The notes beneath the pieces are model-generated. The model searched no databases and was not told the origin of the DNA. It saw nothing but the letters and a program-made list of their open reading frames with translations. From Phorcus lineatus (lineage: Eukaryota; Mollusca; Gastropoda; Trochida; Trochidae), in NCBI GenBank assembly GCA_921293015.1, contig OV121081.1, positions 24,493,158 through 24,557,157 on the forward strand: a stretch of 64,000 nucleotides of DNA, read 5' to 3'. The position numbers and the translations under genes were made by a program. This document shows, one piece after another, positions 38,481 to 49,215 of this stretch (within the stretch, counting starts at the first letter, position 1; each line of letters begins with the position of its first letter).

Positions 38481-38909
38481 AATTGGAAAAAATAAATGTT
38501 TACATTTTTCATGATCGATTTGTTTAAACACAGCAAACTTAATATGACTTCGCATCTACGTCGTAGATAAAAAGCATTTGATTTATTTAAACAGTGTTAA
38601 TCAGACTAAACTTTAAGTATTTTCTTAGTACATAATTTTATTCTTATGTCATTGTAATGATATCTGTAATTTTACCTAGTCAACCTCTACTCTAAGTGCT
38701 ATGCTTGAGATGAGTTACCTAGTGCACATGCACTGTGATAAATGATGTGAATAAACAGCTCAGTGAAACGAGTGTAACACAAGACAAAGGCAAATAATAT
38801 CATCTTATTAAATAGTTCAGGCAATCTAAACTGGATTATGTGCAATGATTGCACCCCTGTAGTTAGAGTCAGAAACCTATTTCATGTGTAGCAGTTTCCT
38901 TCCTTTTCA

Positions 38910-39015
38910 ATCTCATTAAAATAAAATCTAATATTGCTGCACTACCTTACACAGATTTTAGATCCAGCGTACATGCGCAGTGTAGTGGAGCATTTAGATT
39001 TCATTTTAATGAGAC
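38910..39015. mobile_element. Foldback element, ~100 bp
   Basis: TCTCATTAAAATAAAATCTAA pattern on the left is mirrored by TTAGATTTCATTTTAATGAGA on the right, with TGCTGCACTACC against GTAGTGGAGCA inside. A small MITE is the simplest reading. Confidence 0.65.
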
Positions 39016-39550
39016 TGCTTCCTTTTCATTTGGAAAGCTGTAATCAATCATTTTAAGATGTCTTCCTTCATTGACATCTTAAGGATCCGAAGCCTATCAA
39101 TGGATAGCCGCTTCCCAATGATTTTTATCAAGAAGGATTTTGCTTTCTAAGTCAATAAAACCAAAACTTCACATGAGGGAAAAGATTAACACTTTGGTAC
39201 TATATCCAAACACTGTAAAACCATAGGAAATTTTTATTATTATAATTTAGCAAAATTTAATTCATCACTACCTCCTACCCAATATGTCAATTATTCAAAC
39301 TGATTGACTTTCTAGTTTCATTGATTAATAGATATAACTTTTATATTACGATATTTTGCCCAATTTTTGTCATATGACTTTATCATTCATCTTCATTTAT
39401 TAAGAGAAATGGCTTTGAAATGTAAGAAAAAACAGTTCTTAAAATTCTTTACAAGTCGTTGAGGAAAAATAGTTGATTTCTATTTTTTCATTACAGAATG
39501 ATTCTACAGTGCATGGTGGACAATGTACTAGTCACCTCAATTTGAAATGA

Positions 39551-42500
39551 ATGTCAAGGATGGTTGTTCCACGTATAAGGGGATTATTCCGGAGTAGAAA
39601 AAGACAAACAATATTCATACTGGTCACAGTGGTTGTGGTGTTCTGTTTCATGCAGTTCCTGTCCCTAATGAGACTAAATATCTTGAGAGACAGTCAGAGA
39701 CCGGGAGACCAGAAGGACAGAGAAATACAGACTGAAGGGAAAGATGAAGAGGAAGAAAAAGTGAAAGAAGAATCAGGCAAAAAATCCAAGTCAACAGAAG
39801 TAGTTCAGAAAGCAAGATATTCGCAACTACCTCGAGGTGTTTATGTAGATGATGCTGAATATTATGCACCAAATGCTGGAAATATTTTCAGATGTATTCA
39901 CACAGGGGTAAGATATGTAGATGCAGTTATCAATTGAATACTCGATCCCTGGCTATTTAGTAGCCGTTAACTCTTGCTGATTGCAAAAACATTATGAGAA
40001 TAAAAAATATGGAGACCAGACACGAGAGACAAAGCTTTTGGTCTCATAAAAAATTTATTTTTTTCATGATTTATCAAATTTGTGCAAAATACTTCTCATT
40101 TTTGCTATTTCAATTGCTCAATTCCATTTGAGAAGACTTTTGATGGAGTTAAAATCTAAGGTCACATTTTTTTTATCCTCCAAATGGATTTGTACCTAGG
40201 CCATTTATGTGAGAGGTCAGCATGTTAACAAATACACCACTGTTCTCAACATAAGTAAAGTCAGCACCGCGTTGGATGTAGTATATGTGATTTATTTATC
40301 ATTACTTTATATAAACATAAATTATCATAAATATAGTCCTCGCCATAGCATTGCACTTGATAGAAGCCCTCAGTCGACTACAAAATACTAGTATATCATA
40401 TTTCCCATACCCTCTTGATTCGTATTTCATTGAGTAACTCTGAATACTCAAATGGATGATGCTGTCTGCATATCAGAATAACATGCTAATAAATTTCTTC
40501 CATCATTTTGTAGTCTTAGAACTGTTTTGGTAAATTGAAAATATGGATGTTCAAATCCATAGATGGAAATTTTACTCCAGATTACGATGAAAGAACCATG
40601 TCTTTCTCCTGTCACTAATCTAATTTGAGTTATCAAAAACTTACTGAATCATTCTTTGAAATATTCATATTTTGTAGCATTTCTATGCTTGAAAAAGAGA
40701 ACTGAGAAATTTTTGTATTTGTCTGGTTTAAGTTTCTTGTCTGTGTTTTTGGCCAATAATCCATATCATCCTTTATTTATGTGAATGTTATTGTTATTAT
40801 ACCAAACTGAATATAGATTCTCTGTTCCCTGTCGCTTCAGGTTGAAATATCCATGGAGATGGTGAATGATGATTACTGTGATTGTGAAGATTCAAGCGAC
40901 GAGCCTGGCACCTCGGCCTGCCCCAACTCCAGGTATGTTGCTTTTATTCTAGGGAACATCAAGTCCACCCCCACGGTTGTTATTTTTGTATTATAGTTCC
41001 TAATACAAATTGCGTTTATGGACATGTACACATGTCTTTTTAATGCTACTTTTAAGCAACTCAAGCCTTGTGATGTTGTGAACTGATAAATAAACGATTG
41101 GTCTTGCCTTTTTATTTCTGTTATAAAAAGCCTGACTTCATCATCATCATCAGAAATACTTATATAGCGCCAATATCTGTGATACACTCAAAGGCGCTTG
41201 AGCTCTATGATGGTACTGGGGGCGGGATAGCGCAGTGGTTAGCGCGTTTGGCTTCGGATCAGGAGGTCCGTGGTTCGAATCTGCCAGGGGCTCGGCAATT
41301 TTATCTGCAGTAGAGAACAGTTCTATACACAGTCAGGTTTGGGTGCAATGCTACACTGAAATTCAGCGCAGTACCATTCATGGTTCGCTAGTTCCAGCCG
41401 ATGCTCGCAGGTTTCACCGCAATGCATAGCCACAATGCTGTTGCGGGCTTTCTCCCTGCAATAATACTAGCAGCCGCGATATAAGTGAAATAATCTTGAA
41501 AGTGGCGTTAAACACCAACTCACCTCACCTCGCCTATGATGGTACTCATGTCGCTGAGAAAGCTTCCAAGAAAAGACAAGTCTTCAGGTTTGATTTGAAA
41601 ACAGAAATATCTGGTTCTGTTTTAAGATGTGTCGGGAGACTATTCCTAAGATTGGGCCCAGCGGTCTCAAAAGATCAATCACCATATGTTATAGTCCTTG
41701 TCTTAGGAGTTGACAGCAGACATTGATCACATGATCGGAGGGAACATGCTGGAATTTAGGGCTTGAACAGATTACTCAGTTACTGAGTGACTTATTACCA
41801 TCAGGTCCGCCATCTTGTTTTGGACAAAATTACATGAAAAAAGGCGTTGTTCTTCTATTAATTTTACAGCATTATAAAAATAAAGAATATGTATGGATAG
41901 AATATCCCATCATTTTGAAAATAATGCTTTGTAAAGCCATAGTGAGGCTTTCCATGCTCGTAGCTCCAATGAATGGCATCTCTTCTCATTCTTGTTTAAG
42001 TTTTGAGTGTGAGTCTCTCATTTATCTAGTTGTCAAGTCTAATCATTCAAAATGTTGCCCTAAGTAACATGTTTCAACCGGGTTATGTTATAATCATGTA
42101 CAAATAACATAATTGTATAAATTTGAATGTCCCTGTGAATTTTGTTTCCCCAAAAAGTACCTTGTCCCTTTAAAGATCAGCATTTATTGATTATCGCCTT
42201 GATATAATTAAATTTTTCACAGAATCTTTGACAGTGTTTTGACACATAGGGGATTTATCATCCATAAAGACTTTTCATAATGTTTAACATCTGAAATAGT
42301 TTGAAAATAAGTCTTTAAATCATTTTAGCTTGAAGTGATTCATTTCATAACCCATAAATGCTTCAATCTTCCGAAATATGATATCTCCATAAAATAAGAA
42401 TCGTCAGTGACTGGATGGTGTTATGCTTGTTGTAAACAATAGAGGGTAGTTCGCTGTTGGGCATCTAGGCCGAGGCGAGCATGATTGTCTAGTCAGTGAC

Positions 42501-45500
42501 AGCCCATAATTTGGTAACTTTTTCTCTGGACCAGAATCTTTTTGAGTTTTTTTCTCATTTTTACCATTTAAGTTGACAAAAACCACTTATGGTCAAGCTA
42601 ATTCCATGCTGCAATGTTCTGATATACCTATTGTTGTTATGACAACGGCAGATTCTACTGCAAGTATCAGATCCCGTACCAGGATGCTCAGTTCCTGCCA
42701 GGAAGCCAGGTGAATGATGGGATATGTGACTGTTGTGACGGAAGTGACGAGTGGAATGGTCGAGTGGTTCCCCAACAGATGCACATGTCAGGTAGGGGTA
42801 TGAAATTTTCTCTGTTATATGATAATCATGGAGGAAGTTATTTTGCTCATTTTTCAAGTTTATTCATTGCCATTGATGAAGATGGTTGGTATTATAAATG
42901 ACAAAGTTTCACAGTGCGAGTTGTCACTCTAGGTGTTTCGTTTATAAGTTCTAGTTACTAGGTGGTTTTAATCCTGTCAGGGACTTAGCAACTGTGTCTT
43001 CATTAGAGAACAGTTCTACAAGCGGTAAGGTTTGGGTGCAATGCTACACTGAATTTCAGTGCAGTGCCACCCATGGTTCGCTAGTTCCAGCTAGTTCCAG
43101 AAATGCTTTAAAGCAGAATTAAACCCGAATCCCCTCACCGCTAGTTACTAGGGCAGGAATGCTTCTATATCATGGTGTTTATAGGATCCATGACTGTACT
43201 GTCACAATTTGCACCTTATGTTCTATGAATAAATTTATCAATGAAAAATATGAAATTTCATGATTCAAAATGAGAAAATTCTTGTACACATTTGAGATAT
43301 CCTGAATTGCGTATGCATTCTTTATAATATCAGAGAGCACTCAGAGAAAACTCGGAGCTTTGCTCAGATAGAAATACGTAGTTCAGTCTACATATTTAAG
43401 GTAGTCAAAGTCATCTCCGGCTAACCACACAGTTGTTTGAAATCTATCATTTTAACGCCTGTCTGAGTGTTGTGGTCTGCATATCCAGATGTACATGTTC
43501 CATAGTGCCACTTACAGATGTTAGTTATATATGCCAATTCATTTGTCTTTATTTGTTTTATTTATTATTTATTATTTATTTGTATAACTACCATATGTGC
43601 CATATGGTACCATATATATGACAATGCCAAACAACAGCATTAAATGTGTGCAGAAGCCATGATAACATGTCCAATTTAAATGAAAGCTATTAAACCTATT
43701 TAAAAATATCAACTCAAATGTGTTGCTCTATATGCCTCAGTTGGGTTTCCAAAATTACGCCTGACTCACTGACTCATTTCTTCGTCCAGTTTTATTTTTA
43801 TAAAAATCATGACATTCCTTCATTTTGTTATTCTGCAGAACGTATTAGCATGAAAATGATTCTATTAGTAACAGTCATTATTTATCAATAGCATAGCACA
43901 ACAAATGAAGTCTGGCATATGTGACTCCAACAACTCAGGGAGTGCCTAATACGATATCATCATTTTAAAATTGTTCATACCGACCTGACAGTGTACTTAT
44001 GTTACCACCTGCTGGTATTTCAGATAGCCAGCAGAGGGCGCTAGTCTACCAGGCTCCATGTGCAGACCACTGTGACGTGGTTCTGCAGGAGATCGGAGAA
44101 GAGACAAAGCTACGACATCAAGGAGCTCAGATCAGACGTGATTACCTGAAGCTAGCACAGAAACTCTCTCCTGCAGACAGACAGGTAGAGACAGTCGTAC
44201 CTTCCCCCGCAAGGGAGAACCTGTGCCAGTTCCAATCAGCAACTCATTTTAGCCTTACTGCATTTTGCATCATTTCAATGTCTGCTCTTTACATAAACAA
44301 GACTGCCCAATCAGAAATCTTGTGATTCTGCCATTTATTGTTAAAAAGGGTGTTGCACTCAAGTAAAGTTTGGTTCAATGCAACAACACTTAAATTAGCC
44401 AATGATGGTGACCAGCACATGTTCTGTTTTCCAGGTGAAGTTTAAATACACTCCCAACTCGATAAGTAAAATGCCATGAGGTAATAAAAAAGACGTTATA
44501 CTTATCAAACAATTTTACTTATCCAATCCTGTTACAATAGCAATGACAGGACTTGAAAAGATTCATTACTTAGGCTGCATAAAAAAAATTAAATGTTTCA
44601 CGGGCACATTTTTTTCAAAAGTGACGAGGGAGGGAGGACTTTTTTTTTTTTTTTTAAAGGAAAAAAAGTGACGAGGGAGGAACAGATTTTATTTTTTCTC
44701 TCAGCAGTGATTTTCACCGATACCAGGACGGCCATGCTGCTTGCAAACTCCGTGCATCGATATAAATAGGCAGCTGCATAAAGCCCACTCAATGTAGAGA
44801 GCGTGTACGCGATGTTAGGAGTTTGCAAACGGAAGTACACTCGTTCTTACAGACACTAAATTATAGTGGACAAATGGATAATCGGGGTTTTTAGCGATAA
44901 CGACGCGGAAAATTAAATAAATTTTTTTTTTAATGGCAATAAAAAATTTTGACGCGCACACATAAAAGTGACGCGCCGGAGCCCGAGAAACATTTCATTT
45001 TTTTTATTTAGCCTTATCCATGATTTTTATTTATCAAGTCTTTACTTAATCAGTTGTTGCTCTAGGTTAAGCAAGTATATATATGACCTAGTGATGAGTA
45101 AGATGGGAGAATGATTTCTCTGCGATGTGAGCTAATTCTTGCAATCAAATGTAATCTGGGGAGAGATGAGTTGATTAATCTCTATGGAAAGTTAATCCAA
45201 TATCCATAAGAATGACCTTCTACTATTATTTTGCATTTCTTATGACAAAGGACAAATTCAAGCATCCTTAAATTGGTCAGAATCGACAAGTACTTTTCAC
45301 ATATCCTTGATATAAAGATAGATGTATCATTTTTGAAAAAATACAGCGCTATGGCCAGATGGGGCCTTCTTTAAGCTGTCCAGCTCCTGTTTTGAATACC
45401 AAACATTGGCATATGTAAACACAATGTTTTATATATCTCATTTCATTTTCAAAATTACAGCGCCATGGAGCCTTCTATAAGCTGTCAAGCACATGTTTTG

Positions 45501-46107
45501 AATACCAAACATTGACACAAGTATTCACAATAATTTTATTCATTATTTCATTTTAAAAATACAGCGCTATGGCCCTGATGGAGCATTCTATAAGCTGTCC
45601 AGCACGTGTTTTGAATACCACACATCGGAGTATGTATACACAGTGTGTCCGTTTACATCTGTGAAACAACAGAAGAGCCCAGAGCCAGCGGTTTCTCTGG
45701 GGCACAACCCATCCTGGGAGGAACAGAAACTGGGACAATATGTTCTGCAGATGCTGGACGGAGATGCAAAGAGATGTCCAATGGGTGGGCCGAGGAAAAC
45801 AAAGGTAGATAAATCAAGACATAGTGACTTTTTTCTTTATCACAGATTTCATCTTACTTCAAAAGAAAATATTCCAATCATTATATTTTCAAAAACATAT
45901 ACTGATGTTATACTCTTCCTTTAAGTAGAACTTGAGAAATATGTTAGAACGTTTGCAGAAGATACTTTTTGTCAATCATAGTAAGAATGTACTGTTTTGT
46001 TTCAGATTTTCTTTCTGTGTGGTCTAGAAAACAAAGTCCTTGAGGTAGCGGAGAAAGAACGTTGTTCATACATGGTCAAGTTTTCCACTCCAGCAGCTTG
46101 TGCATGA
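39551..46107 (+). CDS. Membrane-anchored glucosidase II beta subunit-like protein, six coding exons
   Basis: Exons: 39551-39907, 40841-40932, 42652-42791, 44024-44184, 45565-45804 and 46006-46107 (TGA). Borders are GT/AG and phases close to 363 residues. Residues 20-40 are a single hydrophobic segment after a basic start (RSRKRQ), as in a type II signal anchor. A charged linker follows (46-84). The PRKCSH-type amino domain starts at [11 protein letters not shown], with two LDL-receptor class A-like repeats ending [16 protein letters not shown] and [14 protein letters not shown]. The MRH (mannose-6-phosphate receptor homology) domain spans about 252-363, from [11 protein letters not shown] through YVYTVCPF to KFSTPAAC. 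Known GLU2B subunits use the MRH domain to hold N-glycans for glucosidase II trimming in the ER. Here GPR, the ERC pair and the tyrosine after it are kept, but the usual CW.G is CPMG. There is no long acidic middle and no C-terminal HDEL-type signal, so the protein is not the canonical PRKCSH. The acceptor at 39496 implies a 5' UTR exon. Confidence 0.9.
41135..41204 (+). repeat. Older repeat interrupted by the SINE
   Basis: The phrase TTATATAGCGCCAATATCTG followed by CTCAAAGGCGCTTGAGCT resembles a widespread animal repeat with AGCGCC...GGCGCT mirrored blocks. It appears to continue after the SINE at 41547 (CATGTCGCTGAGAAAGCTTC). The SINE at 41218-41533 therefore landed inside it. Confidence 0.5.
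41218..41533 (+). mobile_element. tRNA-derived SINE, full length, with target duplication
   Basis: The head reads GGGGGCGGGATAGCGCAGTG, GTTAGCGCGTTTGGCTTCGG, then a T-arm GTGGTTCGAATCTGCC, matching an A box (TAGCGCAGTGG) and a B box (GGTTCGAATCT) for RNA polymerase III. The body is about 220 bp and the tail repeats CACCTCACCTC. Direct copies of CTATGATGGTACT flank it at 41205-41217 and 41534-41546. It is not a functional tRNA gene: the cloverleaf stems are imperfect and the sequence continues far beyond a tRNA end. It lies in an intron of the glucosidase-II-beta-like gene. Confidence 0.88.
42985..43140 (+). mobile_element. 5'-truncated copy of the same SINE
   Basis: Starting at about GGGACTTAGCAACTGTGTCT it follows the body of the 41218-41533 SINE (AGAGAACAGTTCTAC, GTTTGGGTGCAATGCTACAC, CATGGTTCGCTAGTTCCAG). 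A short internal doubling, CTAGTTCCAGCTAGTTCCAG, is unique to this copy. The tRNA-like head is missing. Confidence 0.75.
43690..43950 (-). mobile_element. Decayed reverse copy of the TTAA-ended MITE family
   Basis: CCAAAATTACGCCTGACTCA and CGTCCAGTTTTATTTTTATA resemble the reversed core, and CTGGCATATGTGACTCCAAC, AACTCAGGGAGTG resembles the end of the copy at 9783-10262. It is in the intron before exon 44024-44184. Confidence 0.5.
45347..45535 (+). pseudogene. Two decayed tandem copies of an exon start
   Basis: The functional exon begins ACAG|CGCTATGGCCCTGATGG at 45565. Two similar blocks precede it: CGCTATGGCCAGATGGGGCC from 45347 and CGCCATGGAGCCTTCTATAA from 45461. Each begins after its own ACAG and runs through TGTCCAGC/TGTCAAGC and TGTTTTGAATACCA to a match with TATGTATACACAGTGT. 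Spacings are 114 and 104 bp. Small deletions break the frame in the first copy and remove about nine bases in the second, and neither has a donor at the right place. They are dead exon fragments, but their acceptors could still compete in splicing. Confidence 0.82.
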
Positions 46108-46344
46108 ACCAATCAGAGCAGGGAATTAGGCAATGTTTCAGCCAATTGAAATGGAGGAAAATATGTGCCTTATAGGTGGAACTCTTCCTTCCAAAGCTAC
46201 TCACTCTATTTCTTCTCTCCTCTGTTACAAGTGGGCTATATGGATCTTTCAAAATCACCTTGTAGTGAAAGTTTTTAGCATAACACCATCCTTATCATCA
46301 AATCAAATATCATTAAACATAAAAGTTTATACTGACTTCTGTCG

Positions 46345-46830
46345 TCGAAGAAATATGTGCACGTGTCACGAGCGAAGGAACTCAAATCTCTCAGTTTTCA
46401 TGTTCAGCTTAAAACCATGTTGCTGTTTGCATAACTTTCTTTCTTTGCAACCAATGAGTACCTGTATTTCTAGCCAATATACATTCCACTTGTAACAGAG
46501 GGTACGTAAAATAATAGAAATTCCAGTCTTAACAGTCTCTGCAACAGAGTGAAAATTCAGTTCTAAAAACATTGCCCATTGCACAACTCACTTTGATGGG
46601 ACCAATGAGTGTATGTATTTCTAGCCAACATATTATTCCACTTGTAACAGAGGGTATGTAAAAAGAAATATGGGCACATAGCATTGGTGAAGGAAATCTA
46701 GTCTTCTCAACATTTATGTGACAGAGTGAAAGTTCAGTTTGAACAACATCGCTGATTGCACAACTTGCTTTAATGGGACCAATGAGGATTCTGTAGCCTA
46801 CGGGTGAGAAAGACATGGTCGATATGTGCA
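46345..46830. repeat. ~160-310 bp diverged tandem repeat downstream of a gene
   Basis: Shared phrases are GCACAACTCACTTTGATGGGACCAATGAG, CTAGCCAACATATTATTCCA, CTTGTAACAGAGGGTA and GAGTGAAAATTCAGTT. They occur near 46430-46505, 46550-46660 and 46730-46800 in about 2.5 degenerate copies. Earlier similar phrases (TTACAAGTGGG, CAACCAATGAG) suggest the array begins inside the transcript's 3' UTR. Confidence 0.6.
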
Positions 46831-48104
46831 TGATACATTCCAGCCAATCAGAAGAGACTATTGTTTCTTCAAAAGTCCAGCCATTAGTGAGAGAATAGGG
46901 ACAAAGGTCTCAACTCTCAAACAGATAAGAAAATAATGTCTGGACAGTGTCTGTGTTATGCCCTAGGATGAAAGAGGTTTAGAAAAACTGGACCAAAAGT
47001 TAGTTGTTTCCTTCCTTGTCAAGGAATATTTTGGATATCTCAAATGTCTCCAGCCTGAAACTGGTTAATTTGCGTGTTATGAGTTCTGTATATCAACTGT
47101 TCAAAAAATAATATGAAGTTTGTAGAGATATTTAAAATGAATCTCAAAGACCAGGCATTCATTTTTGGTGAAAAGTAAAATGAAAAGAGTCTTTTACAAG
47201 CTTTTCTCAATCGTGAAAGATTAGAAACACTGAAATTTTGTAAAATGGTTAGTCATAAAGTATGTTTGTAAGCATGTGTAAGGTGATATATTTTTGTGTC
47301 TCCACAAGACAAGGTTTTCATTTTTATAACTTGTTTATTGTGTAACCTTAAAGTTTTGAAGAAATCTATATTTATAACTTGTTTATTATGGAACATTTTT
47401 CGTAGATATCAAATTAAGGCAAACAAGATAAGAAACTTATATTATTACCCAAAGGGGGAAACATAAGTAATGACATTTCATGTGCACATTCCAATTTTGC
47501 CTACTAATGGCTGTTGAAACGCGAGTTCCTGGGGTTTTTTTTGTCTTTGACGTCATAAAACAGTTGTCAGTGACGTCACTGTAGCAGGAGAAGCAGGCTG
47601 TTTTATTGATATTTCCCTCTGATTTATATTGAAAAGAATATGTAATAAAGAAATTATTACACTCAGAAGCGTTCCATGTGACTTTTACAAAAGTAGTGCA
47701 CATTTTTGTAAAACTCTCACTACCCCTTTGTAATACAAATATTCATACTCACTTGTAAAAGTCACATATGACACTGCCTTGTGTAAAAATGTCTTTTCAT
47801 TTATATACAGTCATTTTGCACCTAATTAATAAATATTGTCAAAAGGTTTTTAAAATCAAAAGGGTCTCTATTTTGTTACTGATACCCCAAGATTGATATG
47901 CAAATGGTAATGTACGATTATTATGATCTGTCCATCAAATTTATATTTATGTATATTAAAGTTTATATATTTTTATTGTTAAAGGTATTGTTTGTACTAC
48001 TACTAAGGTGATATGATCAAAACATTTGTGTTCCATGTTTATTTCAACCGTTTGATTTCCGAAATGAAATCTATTGGATACCAGCTTTGAGCCAAGGGTA
48101 ACAG

Positions 48105-48308
48105 GGTTCGAAATAGTTTAAAGTCTTTTCTGGCAAACAGGGCTTGTGGTTTGAAAAATCAACAAGCCATCCTTAAAATTTGACAAGCCCTGCAATGTGT
48201 AAACACAATTTATCTAAAATCAAACAAGCCAGGTGGGCTTGCTGCCCTGCTTTCCAACAAGCCACAAACCAGAAACTAACCAACTACAGGAAGCTATTTC
48301 AAACACTG
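48105..48308. mobile_element. Foldback MITE with target-site duplication
   Basis: The ends GGTTCGAAATAGTTTAAAG and GAAGCTATTTCAAACACTG are imperfectly inverted. Inside, GGCTTGTGGTTTG pairs with CAACAAGCCACAAACC. The flanks CCAAGGGTAACAG (48092-48104) and CCAAGGTAACAG (48309-48320) are near-identical direct repeats. It has no coding frame. Confidence 0.7.
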
Positions 48309-49139
48309 CCAAGGTAACAGAATTTACACTAAGTGACTAATCCATGGATTTTTGAAAGGGGGGCACCTTCTTTTTGAAAGGGGAGGTTTTTTTTAAAACA
48401 AAAAAGTGGTTGGGTTGTTCCCCAGGGCAGCCCTTGACATTAATCCAGGATTCGCCACTAAAACTAACAGCATTTCTGCAGTATTAAAAGAGATTGATGA
48501 ATTGCTTTATGAAGGCACGTAGTGTGGTTTATTGTGTGTTCATTTTCATGACATCGTGAAGAATATCTTTGAGTGTCTAATTCACTTATGAGCTCACATT
48601 AAACGAGGTCAGACTAATTCATGAAACTAGTTGACATTATCAGTGATCATCAACATCAGTTTTATCTATGGAATGCATTCTTATCCTGTGTTTATCTTTG
48701 AGACTCATGTCATAATATCAATGACAAGTGTATTTGGAGTATGATCTTCATTTGACTTCACTACATATGTTACATACCACGGCCTGAAGCCTACGCCTAC
48801 AAGATTTGTTCTTGTGCAAGGCTAATGCACTACAGTATGGCCTATGCTGATTACGCTACGTACATATAAAAATATCAACACAGTGACAGTATTTTGTGCA
48901 AGTTTACTGCACGTTGCTGTACCTGCAACTAGGTTTATGCTTGTTTTCTAATGGCCACCATCTGGTCAACGGATTGTGGGTTCTTTTTAGTGCACAGAGT
49001 TGTGTATTGTACACCAGTGGTTGTAACAACACTGGAAGAGTCTGCACATTCCAAAGTATTTATAAGGGGCTTGACAACTTTGTCTGCAGTGAAATACTGT
49101 GAAGTGAAATACTCATGAAAGCGGCCATATCACCCCACC

Positions 49140-49215
49140 AAGGTATTTACACCTGGTCAAAGAGGGGCTTGAACCGACACGTCAAGCTTGCTTGATCACT
49201 AGCCTGGCACTATTG
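49140..49215 (-). other. tRNA-like B-box relic
   Basis: On the minus strand the phrase GTGTCGGTTCAAGCCCCTCT matches a polymerase III B box. A similar site, GTATGGGTTCAAATCCCAGA, lies at about 61755-61785 on the minus strand. Neither folds into a complete tRNA by eye, so both are more likely SINE relics. Confidence 0.3.

Larger units (their letters stand above)
34792..39496. other. Non-coding gap between divergent genes
   Basis: Holds the 5' intron of the RNF19-family gene, whose acceptor TTGCTTACAG is just right of 34792, and that of the glucosidase-II-beta-like gene, whose acceptor TTTTCATTACAG ends at 39496. Several small foldbacks and a ~70 bp tandem repeat at 35594-35775 are present. No further protein exon was recognised. 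Confidence 0.55.

Noticed and set aside
41218..41292. Possible functional tRNA gene
   Set aside because: A and B boxes are present, but stems are imperfect and the sequence continues into a SINE body with tail and target duplication. It is the head of a SINE.
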